Below are positions 46,501 to 64,000 of a stretch of 64,000 bases of DNA, piece after piece; position 1 is the first letter of the stretch; each line of letters begins with the position of its first letter. The stretch comes from Asterias amurensis (lineage: Eukaryota > Echinodermata > Asteroidea > Forcipulatida > Asteriidae): assembly GCF_032118995.1 (NCBI RefSeq), contig NC_092652.1:21752044-21816043 (forward strand). Direction: 5' to 3'. Below the pieces are notes generated by a model. The model had not been told where the DNA came from. It saw only the letters and a program-made list of their open reading frames with translations, and did no database searches. The translations under genes and the position numbers were made by a program.

Positions 46501-48582
46501 AACTCGGCAGAATCTTTATTCTAATAAGTGTAAAAAAAGGCTGACATTGCAATGGTAAAAAATATATGAAGCCTTATGTTTATGGCTACATGGCTATGCC
46601 TACATATATGGTAAAAATAACATTAAAATAATATCGCGTAAAAAATGGCGAAACCACTTTTTCAATTGATATGAAATAAATAATAATAATGGGAGTTCGA
46701 AGTTCACCGTAAGTTGGGAGCCAAAACGGAAAATAGTTAGGTTATAGTAGAGAATGATGACCGTTTCTGATTGAGAAAGTACCACGAAAATAGGGGAAAA
46801 CCATCCTAGCATGCGTTTGTACAGCTACAGCATTTAACAATACATTGATTGTTTTAAATTGCTTTTTTTTTTTTACGTTGATTTTCCCATTGACATGATT
46901 GACAAATTATTGTAAACTAAACAACACTTCCGGTTATAAATCTGTCGTTAAAAAAAGTACAAACATAGGAAACAACTTACCCGAATACACAAAAACGAAA
47001 ACCTTCCGTATGAGCCTGTCCCTGAAGCTTTACAGAACTCTTTCGGTTGTTATTATTATTGATTGAGAATTGAATTTGTACGAAAATTCGCACTTCCGTA
47101 TTCTATCTCAGCATGATGACCGTGGATTTCTAGTGTGCCGACATTCAACAGTAGACACTTTACACGCACTTGGTAGCCAGACCGAACGCCGAACGCCGAA
47201 CGCTAAACTTAACCTACCGAGGCAGATACCAGACCACCTTCGCTGGTGTTCTGTAACGTGACTGTGATTTACTATGTCAAGAGCGTGCGGGGCCAGTACG
47301 ATAATTGATTGGCGCAATTGGGCGTGGTTAGTTTCAGATGGACATGGTGATGACCAAAGATAGAAGCCGTCTATCTTTGGTATTGACTCAAATTGTTTGT
47401 TTGTTTGCTTGTTTGTTGTTTAGATGATTACGGGGCAGGATCGCCAGACAGGCAGTCCGAAAACTAATTACATGTAATGTGTAGTCTCTCAAACCAAACT
47501 GATCGCGACAATCATCAGGTGGACTGCCGAAACTTTCTCACAATAGCTAAATATAGCCTGGAACATTCCATCAGCAACAGAGATGTTCACAATCGACTCC
47601 TTTTCAAATTAGTTTCTCTAACGCGTGTACCAGTTCAATGCAATACAATACACAACTTTAAAAATGTACACAAAGTTGGCAAAACGTTGCTCCTGTCTGT
47701 TCTTCAGAATAGCCTGTTTTATGACATCGCCTGTTTTATCGGTTAGCGTTAGCAATCCAGCATTGCGATCGCTGATTGCCTAATATTCGGAGGTTTCAAT
47801 AGAGGGCGTTATCAGTTGTAGCCATGACTTAAAGTGTATAATAGGGTTCCCCTGTCACACCGGCCACGCAGTTTCAAAAACGACGGCTTGACCCATTTTT
47901 GTTTCACTATTCAAAAGCAGCTGGAAAGGTACAGACAAAAAGTCTTGAAATAAATCAAAGTTTTTTTCACAACTATAGTTCAGATCCCCCCCCCCAAAAA
48001 AAGAAGAAGATTACAACAAAATTTGCAAAATTGTTGGCATGTATGCATTTCGCAAAAAAACCCATCCCCAAATGTACCAAAACAAACCGGCTGTCATTTT
48101 TCGCTTGGGCCTCCTTTCAAAATCCCAATACAACTAGGATACATTTTAAAGCCTAAATTTATCAAGTCTCCCCAAAAAGTCCTCCTCAGTAAGTTTGTAT
48201 GAATGGCTTGGCTACAGTAGTGCACCACAGTGTAGTGAGAGAGCTATTATCGGCAACTTGCCACTGTGACCTATACGAATCCATGATTGCGTGTATTGAA
48301 CAAATAATTGAGTCTGGAGTTGAGTGCATTTTACGAGGCGAAGCCAAGTGAAATGGAAGATCCATAAAGTCACCGCCAAGTAATCTAACATTACACGAAC
48401 GAATTGCATTCATTGCTTTCAATAACTAAATCACAGATAGGCCTGGTGTGGGATTGAGCTTTGCTCTTACTGGCTACAAATCTTTTACCATTAGGAAATA
48501 TGCTACACAAGACGGAGACCATAGTGTTTGATACAAAAATAAGATATGGTCACATTTCCTCATCAACATCGCACAGTTAAGC
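46501..48582. other. Intergenic region between CDC42SE and the GPCR
   Basis: May hold the CDC42SE promoter near 47.0 kb. No further coding signal seen; small frames at 47070-47317 are unrecognised. Confidence 0.45.
46981..47060 (-). other. CDC42SE: Possible 5' UTR exon of CDC42SE
   Basis: A strong minus-strand donor (GG/gtaagt) ends at 46981, about 2.3 kb upstream of the start codon, in a locally less repetitive stretch. CDC42SE genes normally have noncoding first exons. The upstream boundary is a guess. Confidence 0.25.
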
Positions 48583-49545
48583 ATGGGTGTCGAAATCTCT
48601 CTGCAAGTGATACAGACTTGTGCTGGCATCGTAGGAGTAGTTGGAAACACATTGGTTTGTGTAGTCATTAATCGTGTAAAGCCAATGCATACTCTGACCA
48701 ATAGCTTGATCTTCAACCAGGCAGTTATCGATCTACTGGGTTCACTCTTAACCCTGGTAACTGCTAACGTCGGGGTTCCTCATCCGCTCTCGGGCTGGAG
48801 TGGTGAGCTGTATTGCCGAGTATGGGAGTCCAAATTCTTCATCTGGGCTTTCTTCGCATCTTCGACCTTCAGCCTCACTGCTCTGACTCTGGAAAGATAC
48901 TTTGCTATTATATTTCCATTTTTATACAAGAGATGGTTTAGTAAAACAATGGTTGCTCTGATCATCACGGCAGTGTGGGTTTTAGGATGCGTCAGTTCGA
49001 TCTACAACTTAACGTACATAGTTTTCGACGGCCACGATTCGTGTGTTTCGGTGACTCACGAGAACTCCCAGGTTGTAGGCACCATGTTGTTTTTGTTCGA
49101 GTACGCCATTCCACTAGGTGTAATGCTGTATGCCTACATTCACATTACTATCGTGTTGAAGAGAAGTGTTCGTCGCATTGGAGGGGAGGGTAACGTTGTA
49201 ACCACCGTCCATCACCAGCAGGAAGCCTCCGCCGGTGGCGGCCAGGCAGCCTCTCTCGTCCGTGCTCGCAAGAACGTCTTCAAGACGCTCTTCATAGTAT
49301 TCTGCTGCTTCGCGATATGCTGGACACCAAACAAGATTATTTTCTTCATGTTTAACTTTGGCTGGCCGCTGGACTTCAACGGGGCTCTGTATGTGATATC
49401 CGTGGCACTGGTAGTCTCCAACTCAGCGATCAACCCCATCATTTACGCCATCAAGTACCGTCAGTTTAGGCGGGGTTTTTGTATTATGGTGGGTCGCGCA
49501 CGCCTCTCAGATAACTGTGACGTGTTTTTAAATACCACCGGCTGA
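48583..49545 (+). CDS. Class A (rhodopsin-like) GPCR, intronless, 320 aa
   Basis: A single uninterrupted frame encodes seven hydrophobic segments with class A landmarks: GN at 21-22 (TM1), Asp50 in NQAVID (TM2), Cys78 and Cys154 for the extracellular disulfide, ERY at 104-106 replacing DRY, Pro177 in TM5, CWTP at 246-249 in TM6, and NPIIY at 284-288 in TM7. An N-glycosylation sequon (NLT, 142-144) sits in the second extracellular loop. The third intracellular loop is His/Gln/Gly/Ala-rich. The N-terminus before TM1 is only a few residues. An in-frame TGA lies at 48529 with no Met between it and 48583, so this is the first possible start unless an upstream exon exists. The pattern resembles peptide-receptor-like orphan receptors that are expanded in echinoderms and amphioxus. 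The ligand cannot be read from sequence. Confidence 0.9.
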   Translation: MGVEISLQVIQTCAGIVGVVGNTLVCVVINRVKPMHTLTNSLIFNQAVIDLLGSLLTLVTANVGVPHPLSGWSGELYCRVWESKFFIWAFFASSTFSLTALTLERYFAIIFPFLYKRWFSKTMVALIITAVWVLGCVSSIYNLTYIVFDGHDSCVSVTHENSQVVGTMLFLFEYAIPLGVMLYAYIHITIVLKRSVRRIGGEGNVVTTVHHQQEASAGGGQAASLVRARKNVFKTLFIVFCCFAICWTPNKIIFFMFNFGWPLDFNGALYVISVALVVSNSAINPIIYAIKYRQFRRGFCIMVGRARLSDNCDVFLNTTG

Positions 49546-50278
49546 TTTCCTTTTCACTATAAATGAGAAACAGTTTGATGATGAAGGCACATTAAATCCA
49601 TTTTGGTCACTCTCTTTTTAAATTGTTTTATTTGTGCCGCACAAACTTTAAACAAATGTTGGGTGGACCTTTGGTTCTTTTGACAATTTTGTTTGGGGGG
49701 GGGGGGGTGGGGGCAACCACCCGCCCTCTCGGGCCCTTCATGACAAAACAGCACAACTCGACAAAATACCTATTGCAAAGCAAGTACAAAGATAACCTGT
49801 TTTGCCATAAATGGGATGAAGGTGTAAAAAAGGCCGAAATAGGACACATGTTGTATTCACATCCCAACATTGTAGGCCCTATGCCTTTGAAACTTTGAAA
49901 TAGAAAACGCCCCAATTTACCCAGAAATTATCTTATTTGTTACTATACGAAACAAACGTTTTTCGAGTTAGATTATTTTGCCATGGAAGGACCGCTCTAG
50001 GACCATACTCGACACTCCACGGTTACTTGGACGTGGTGTCAAGTACTCGAAGTCAAAAGACAATTGTCGGAATTCTGTGGTGTTAATGGAGATTGATGAA
50101 GTCGCTAGTCAATGGTTAGATGAATCAAGCTGGCCCGGTTCATCCGTCCTCCGAATGCTAATTCGAAACGAAATAAGACGTTAAAAATTCGCAACGAATA
50201 TACTGTGCGAAAAACTTCACTTGCTTCAAAAACAGGCCCGTGACGTCAGAAATCGCCATGCATTTACATTCGTAGGCT

Positions 50279-50550
50279 TTAAAGACACTATTGGTATTTG
50301 TCAAAGACTAGTCTTCTCACTAGGTGTATCTCAACCTTATGCATAACAAACCTGTGAAAATTTGAGCTTAATCGTGGTCGTCAAAGTTGTAAGATAATAA
50401 TGGAAAAAAAACACCCTTGCCACACGAAGTTGTGTGCTTTCATATTATATGCTTGATTTCGAGACCTCAAAATCTAATCTTGAGGTCTTGAAATCAAATT
50501 CGTGGAAAATTACTTCTTTCTCGAAAACTATACATTTTTTCAGAGGGAGC
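50279..50550. mobile_element. Family A MITE, truncated
   Basis: Left end (ttaaagacactattggta) and centre present; stops at 'cagagggagc'. Confidence 0.8.
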
Positions 50551-51564
50551 ACCCCAAAAAACCGAAACACAAAATCAATATTAAACAGACTTTTACCCAC
50601 GCAGTGATGTATAAAACAGAAATCATTCAATACATTCAAGAAAAAAAGAAAACAACTCAATATTTTATTTTTTTCATTTATCAATTAATTAACCGCAAGG
50701 GAAATCATTCTATTCATACTATTCTTTTTCCATGGGCTGTAATTAATGTTCCCCATGCGAATTGTTTCAATTGCCATAACATTTGTTACAGGGTCTGCAT
50801 CCGATTGGTAATGACTGGAAATTAATTGATTGCTTTGGATAGTACATGCTTTTTGAGAACATTTCATTTTGCAGTAATGTGATTATGGAAAAAGATACTT
50901 AGTTTTAATTCCAAAATATCTGAGAGGCGCTCCTGGCACATACGTTTCCCAGGTTATGTATTTCAATAGCAGATTTTCTTCCTGCGTGGCCATAATCACT
51001 CCAGAACTTCGGCGATATTTAAAAAAAAGCTACCCCCTTTTGAAAAGAAATTTTCAAAGACTAGTTTCATGGTTAATACAACTTTAGAATTGAATCAAAC
51101 AGATGGGTTCCAATTCCCAACCGAACACAATCCCTTAAAATTCCAATAACTCCACGTGCATACTGTGCGGCCTGGCACCCGAGTTTAATATTACACGACC
51201 ATGTGAACAAGTGTTGATGAACAAAAACCATCATACACCGCTTTTTTTTTTTTTTATCTACACACACATAATTCTTTAATTCTGGCTGATGAAATTAGTG
51301 TAATTGGTGAAGCAACATAAACAGATACATGTTTGGTCATTTTTTAATATTTTTTTTCAGGACAAAAGTGCACGGAAGAAAAACAAAATATTATAAAACT
51401 AGCTGATTGAAACTGCTATACCAACCACAAAAGGGAATAAATGCAAAACAATGTTGAAGCCCTGAAGTTTCAACCCTAGCAGAGAGTCTTTTTAAATGAT
51501 TACATTATAACACAATACAAACTGGTATAATATAGCGGCCTACTGGTAAACTGGTACACTCGGA

Positions 51565-51910
51565 AAACTAATGAGTTAAATCCAACATTGCATGAGTTCG
51601 GTGAGTGACTACACTTTGAAAGTGTTGAATCCAGCGTTTTATATTTTTGTTATGTTAAATTCAGCATTTTAAAGTATTCAGTCAACAATTTAAGTGCCAG
51701 TTTAACGTTTTAAAAACTGATCAAACAATTCCAAGGAATATTTTTGAGAAATGTTAAAATAACATTTAAATTGTTGAACTAACCCTTTTTACGTTGGATA
51801 ACAAAACTAAAATGTTAGATTTACAAACAAAACGCTGGATCCAACACTTTCAAAGTGTAGTCACTCACCGAACTCATTCAAGTGTTGGATTCAACTCTTT
51901 AGTTTTTGAA
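51565..51910. mobile_element. Long inverted-repeat element
   Basis: Arms of about 80 bases: atgagttcggtgagtgacta at 51592 pairs with tagtcactcaccgaactcat ending at 51877, with further pairing outside (aatccaac / gttggatt). Confidence 0.85.
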
Positions 51911-52509
51911 CAATGTTAGTGTACGTAATGAATGAGTACTCAGAAACGAATGGCATCTAAATGGTATACATGACACAGTGCATGTAAAAGTGATTATGTT
52001 CTGTCAGCTTAGGCATAAACTAAAATTTGTCCATAGATGGTGATGTAAATTCTACTATTTTATTGTTAAAACTAATATTTGTAAACAATGTATTTTTTCC
52101 CCTCGTGAAATATAAATTCCTGTGCAACTATTTTGTTTTCCCACAGCACTATATCCTGTAATCACAGAACCAATTTAACGTGTATAAATAAACAGTACCG
52201 GGTGAATATACTTGTGTTACCTCCTCGATCTATCGCCCTTTACATACTTGCGTCATTCCTTTTAATGATTTGTCGTTTTCTGAAAATATTATATTTTTTT
52301 TCCCCGCAACCATTTTTTTCCCCGCAAGTATATTTCGTTCAAGCGAAAACTTATTCAGTTCTTCTCGAGAGAAAACAAAATGTATTCTGAGGGAACTACT
52401 TTATAACACTTCTTTCTGAGGGGAAGGACATCAACATTAGCTGGTATGTGTTTGATATGAAAACTGATTGTTCTGTTCTATCTTAGGACAGGAAACTATT
52501 AATATATTA

Positions 52510-52875
52510 ATTTTGGTTATACCCGTGTACACCGATGTGTGTTAACACTGTATAGGCCTATACGCCTTTATTAATATTTATGCACGAGGTACGCCACAAT
52601 GCTAACTCAAAACGAGGCGATGGGCGCAGCCACTGCAGGTGATGGGAAGGTGCACCTATAGCCTCATGCTGGGTAAGAATTATGGCGTCATGGAAAAGTA
52701 TTTAGAGGGGCGTGCACTCAGTACTTCCCCTGAGCTCTGCGAAAAAACAAAATCGTAAACAAAATCAGTGCCATACCAACTATAATATAAGCAGTGCCCT
52801 CGCAACTATTACACACAACCGAGATTGCCCGGTAGCTAGAGTCAGTTCGAATCCCTGGTGTAAGTTTCCTTCTAT
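52510..52875. mobile_element. SINE-related repeat, relative of 9578-9745
   Basis: Begins ttggttatacccgtgtacac, then 'gatgtgtgttaacactgta'. Resumes with 'cactcagtacttcccctgag' near 52718 after an unrelated insert, and ends near gttcgaatccctgg. Confidence 0.5.
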
Positions 52876-53576
52876 AAAAGTTTAATAAACTATTGTAAAG
52901 AATCTTTTCTGAATTCACTTGATAGTCAAGTAGTATGTCATTGGCGCTCTTCATCAAAATAATACCAACGCCAAGAAGAATATTTGACGGCCCGTTCTGT
53001 GGCCAATGATGCACCAGACGTCTACAATTTATAACGCATTATTTACTTCTGTTCGATGAAAGATCAACAAACAGTTCAGTGAATATGTTTCTTTTCGTCA
53101 TCTATGAACCACAATCCGTTGAAGCTCAAGACAATTTTAATCATAGGTTTTCCCGGTCGTTTAAAAAACCCCAGACCAATTATGAATTTCATATGAAATT
53201 GAAAGCTCCACATCACAAAACAGTAATTCAGTTTCACTATATTATTGTGTGAGCATTCGCTCTTTTGCGTCAAACTACACACAGAAACAAAAACATTTTT
53301 ATTGAACAATTCATAGGCACAGCCTACAAATTCGCAGCAGCTATTTAGCAAAAGTCTGTTATAGTTTCTCCTTTTCTCTGCTATATTGATCGGCATTTAA
53401 TGGCTAATAAAATAACACCTTAAAATAATTAGAACAATATGTTACAGGCTATAAATGCACATGCATCAAATTAAATCAATATCTAACGGCTAAAAAAAAC
53501 CCTCATAAATAAACAAAGCTAGATAAATTCACATGCATCCAAATAAAAATTGTCTTTATTACTGTTACTATTATTG

Positions 53577-53950
53577 ATAAAGACAGTGGACACTTTTTGG
53601 TTATTTCAAAGACCAGTCTTCTCATGGTGTATATCAACAAGTGCATAAAATAACGAACCTGTGAAAATTATGCTCAATTGGTCGTCGAAGTTGCGAGATA
53701 ATAATGAAAGAAAAAACAACCTTGTTTGCACAATTTCGTGTGACAAAGTTGATTTTTCAGATGGTTTAGAAGGTTGTGTGCTTTCAGATGCTTGATTTCG
53801 AGACCTCAAAATCTAATTCTGAGGTCTCGAAATCAAAATCTTGGAAAATGTTCTATACAACCAACAGCTTCCCATTACTAGTTACCGAGTAAGGTTTTAT
53901 GCTACTAATTGTTTTGACTACAGCGTACCATATAGTGCCCACTGCCTATA
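53577..53950. mobile_element. Family A MITE, full length, diverged ends
   Basis: Starts agacagtggacacttttt, ends tagtgcccactgcct; an extra insert (about 53740-53770) precedes the centre. Confidence 0.8.
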
Positions 53951-54399
53951 ATGCCTAAGGTATCTGGCTCCTAAAACGGAGCAAGTAAGATTGATCTTGT
54001 GATGACGTCAGATGAATAGGGACATGGAGAGTATTTTCGAAACACTTGACCGTTGGCTTCGACACCGCCTTCTTGAACCCAATGCAGAAAGCGTATGTGA
54101 TTTCAAGTTGCCAGCAGAGAAAAGGCCATGTTTTAAAGGCAATATAATATACTTTTTTGTTTGTTTAACCGTTCGATTGTTTTAATCCTTTGTAGATGCA
54201 TACAATAATCTAGCCCCGTATGTGACTGTTTCTCTGTACACTGTAGTACAAAACGAAAGTGTAAGGCCGCCAGGGCTAACAATAAACTAGCATATGAGTT
54301 TTCATTTCAAAGGTTGGTCGCGTTTTTAAGATATTGCCGAAAACACCCGGAGAGTATTATGTCCCCGCAGGAAGAATAATCCTTACATAGGACTATACA

Positions 54400-54642
54400 G
54401 GCCTGCCTTCGATAAGCTTCCCCGGGTCCACCCCGTAATGCTCACTCGGGGGAGCCCCTGACAAGAGCTCATCGAACGTCCATACTCGCCCTCTTGTGGT
54501 GACGGCATGCACCCAAGGTCACCCCCAAGTGACCCACTCCACCCAGCACGGCACTGGGGGGCTGACCCGGGTGAGCCCCGTCAAAGCTATTCGAACGCAT
54601 CGGGGCAGACCGGGGTCGACCCAGGGAAGCTAAACGAGCGCA
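54400..54642. mobile_element. GC-rich inverted-repeat element
   Basis: Left 'gataagcttccccgggtcca', right 'gaccggggtcgacccaggga'. Composition contrasts sharply with AT-rich flanks. Confidence 0.6.
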
Positions 54643-54818
54643 CCCTTATTCTGAGGAGCGTTAATGCAGTAACGTTTCTCAGATTTTATTTTTGGGGCAT
54701 GATGAACAACTGCTATCTTTTTCATAAGACACTGCTTCGAAGTGAAATGTTTCTCGAAAGCTGTTGTAGGCTTCTCGCAAATTTTTTTGTTTGTTTGCCA
54801 TTTGAAACTTGTTCGCCC

Positions 54819-54990
54819 TTATAAAAAGCACCGGACACAAAAATGTCAACGACCAGTATTCTCACTTGTGTTATCCAAACATTATGCATACATTGACACA
54901 CCTGTGAAAATTCGGTTCATCGAAATTGCAAGAAAAAAATAATGAAAGAAAAAACACCCTCGTTGCATTACTTTGTGTGCTTTCAAAGTG
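54819..54990. mobile_element. Family A MITE, left half, diverged
   Basis: Blocks 'gaccagtattctcacttg', 'cctgtgaaaattcgg' and 'aatgaaagaaaaaacacc' identify it. Confidence 0.65.
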
Positions 54991-55149
54991 CAAAAAGATT
55001 CGATTGAAGTTTTTTGTTTTTGTATTTTGTGGCATATTAAGGTATTTACCCATGCTAGCTGATCTCATAGGCCCGAGTCCGTTGGAGTACAGGGAGGTAC
55101 AGACGGAACTGATTGATACACCTTACCTCGTAGCTGGCTGGATTCGGAC

Positions 55150-55412
55150 CAAAGATTATAGAGCGCCGCAAGGCGCAAGATGAGGAACTGAAGCTTTATC
55201 TATTGTTGGAACGTGAAATACGCATGGGCGCCATTTCAGCAAGTAAATGTTTTGTTTCCCATTGATAGGAATGGTCATTGTTTGCACTGATCTGCACTGA
55301 TCTACTGTTGTATCAAAAGAGTTACTTGCCGAAATGGCGTCCAGCAGGATTTCACATTTCAGCCCGAGTTCCGCATCTTGCGCCTTGCGGCGCTCTATAA
55401 TCTTTGATTCGG
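55150..55412. mobile_element. Inverted-repeat element with rRNA-like composition but no rRNA
   Basis: Arms: aaagattatagagcgccgca at left and tgcggcgctctataatcttt at right, over 40 bases each with few mismatches. Confidence 0.8.
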
Positions 55413-55424
55413 ACTGCCGCACAT

Positions 55425-55535
55425 AAGGGCTACACGAGGCTGCCCTGCCAGCGGTCACGCCCTAATGGTTTATTATACAGAAGGGCTGCACGAGGCTGCC
55501 TTGCCAGCGGTCACGCCCTAATGGTTTATTACATA
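55425..55535. repeat. 56-bp tandem duplication
   Basis: aagggctacacgaggctgcc begins at 55425 and again (one change) at 55481; unit exactly 56 bases. Confidence 0.85.
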
Positions 55536-55649
55536 ACTGTTCTCACGTTACATTCATAACACTTGTTTTTTCATGCAAGTCGCCAGACACACAAAGCCTG
55601 TAGGCCTCTTTAAGGTGTGGGCTACATTTTTAATATTAAGATGAGAAAT

Positions 55650-55802
55650 TATATCTCTTTCCCAAAAACGACATTAGAGGAAGCCATTTCTCGCAATTTT
55701 CTTTTACTTTAATGAACAGCTCTCCACTCTCCAGTGCCCGTTACCAAGTAATTTTTCTAACAATTATTTTGAGTAATTACAATTAGTGTTCAGTGCTTTT
55801 AA
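55650..55802. mobile_element. Family A MITE, right half, at the 3' end of the guanylate cyclase gene
   Basis: Ends gagtaattacaattagtgttc...gctttta. Lies just past the cyclase poly(A) signal. Confidence 0.65.
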
Positions 55803-55813
55803 GAACAATTCCC

Positions 55814-55819
55814 TTTATT
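55814..55819 (-). promoter_or_regulatory. Guanylate cyclase poly(A) signal (AATAAA on minus strand)
   Basis: TTTATT on the plus strand lies about 90 bases past the stop codon of the cyclase gene. The family A MITE fragment begins at 55802, right where cleavage would be expected. Confidence 0.5.
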
Positions 55820-55905
55820 TTCGGTGCATAATCACTCCTGAGTTTAAATAGAAATTAAAGTGCAGCTTTCCAATTTCTTGCCACGGTGCTGTCCCTCTTC
55901 TTCAG

Positions 55906-63545
<7,640 letters not shown>

Positions 63546-64000
63546 CTGCATCAATGATAATGTCAATCATAAATCTGTTTTTAATTTTTGACACTTTGAA
63601 GAATGTCCTGAGTTCATTTACCTCGAGCTTCGTTTTTTCTTCTTTTCTTTACTTTTGTTTATTGCATTGTATCCGGTTACAAACGGATTGTAACCCCCTC
63701 AAAAAGGTATAACTATGAGCCAAATTGACAGTTATTACATACATTGTTAATAATCATGACGTCAGTACCTATCAGGGTCTTTCAAATTCCGACATTATCT
63801 TATCAACAGCAGTAGATTATATTCCAAGACAAAAAGTGTTAAGAACAAAAATGTTAAGAAAATGAGCCCTTGTTGACGTATGGCAGATACAATATTACAA
63901 CATTATTAGGTTTGGGTAAATTTGCCAGTGTCACCCAAACTTAAAGTCACCTGAATATATATTTTTTTTTCAAACATAAGAGTATAATGTTTACGAACAA
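63546..64000 (-). other. Intron of the guanylate cyclase gene to the window edge
   Basis: Follows the acceptor at 63547-63546 on the minus strand. No exon seen before the edge. Confidence 0.7.

Larger units (their letters stand above)
49546..54399. other. Intergenic region after the GPCR
   Basis: Contains two family A MITEs, the 51565 inverted-repeat element, the SINE-related repeat at 52510 and a G run at 49697. No gene recognised. Confidence 0.5.

Noticed and set aside
46198-46558. Overlapping Ser/Cys-rich frames on both strands
   Set aside because: Produced by the GACAACTC inverted-repeat element.

Overview
The window looks like nuclear DNA of a marine invertebrate deuterostome, most likely an echinoderm such as a sea star. 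The species guess is inference. It rests on the protein families and exon style, and on dense TTAA-flanked miniature transposons of a kind I associate with starfish genomes. Genes are intron-rich with GT/AG junctions, intergenic DNA is AT-rich, and there is no sign of bacterial or organellar sequence.

Five protein genes can be supported. In order they are: a canopy-2 (CNPY2) gene on the minus strand (8227-13532, 5 coding exons, 191 aa, ending in the ER-retention signal KTEL); a signal-peptide-peptidase-like 2 (SPPL2) gene on the plus strand (15138-25396, 14 coding exons, 601 aa, with YD, GFGD and PAL motifs intact); a small CDC42 effector (CDC42SE/SPEC) gene on the minus strand (36669-44689, 4 coding exons, 94 aa, CRIB motif intact); an intronless rhodopsin-class GPCR on the plus strand (48583-49545, 320 aa); and the last three coding exons of a receptor-type guanylate cyclase on the minus strand (55906-63545, continuing past the right edge). 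For the spliced genes I joined exons by hand. Every junction keeps the reading frame and reproduces the known family sequence. CNPY2 and SPPL2 are divergent, with 1.6 kb between start codons. SPPL2 and CDC42SE converge. There is no operon-like logic; the genes serve ER folding, intramembrane proteolysis, Rho-GTPase signalling, peptide or amine sensing, and cGMP production.

The rest is mostly repeats. One palindromic TTAA-flanked MITE family (here family A) occurs about 16 times, whole or broken. A second TTAA family (B) occurs three times and a third (C) once. There are two hAT-like MITEs with recognisable 8-bp target duplications, several tRNA-derived SINE families, LINE 3' remnants, and several other inverted-repeat elements. 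Nested insertions are common (MITE in MITE, hAT in SINE, hAT in a tandem duplication).

Recent tandem events include four copies of a 144-bp unit in SPPL2 intron 8, a 1,576-bp duplication with about five differences in the guanylate cyclase intron, and an (AAT)n tract of about 590 bp in the same intron. The feature of most biological interest is a set of partial copies of SPPL2 exon 13 in intron 12, one of which keeps a good splice acceptor and would truncate the protease before its PAL motif. I found no convincing novel multi-gene system.
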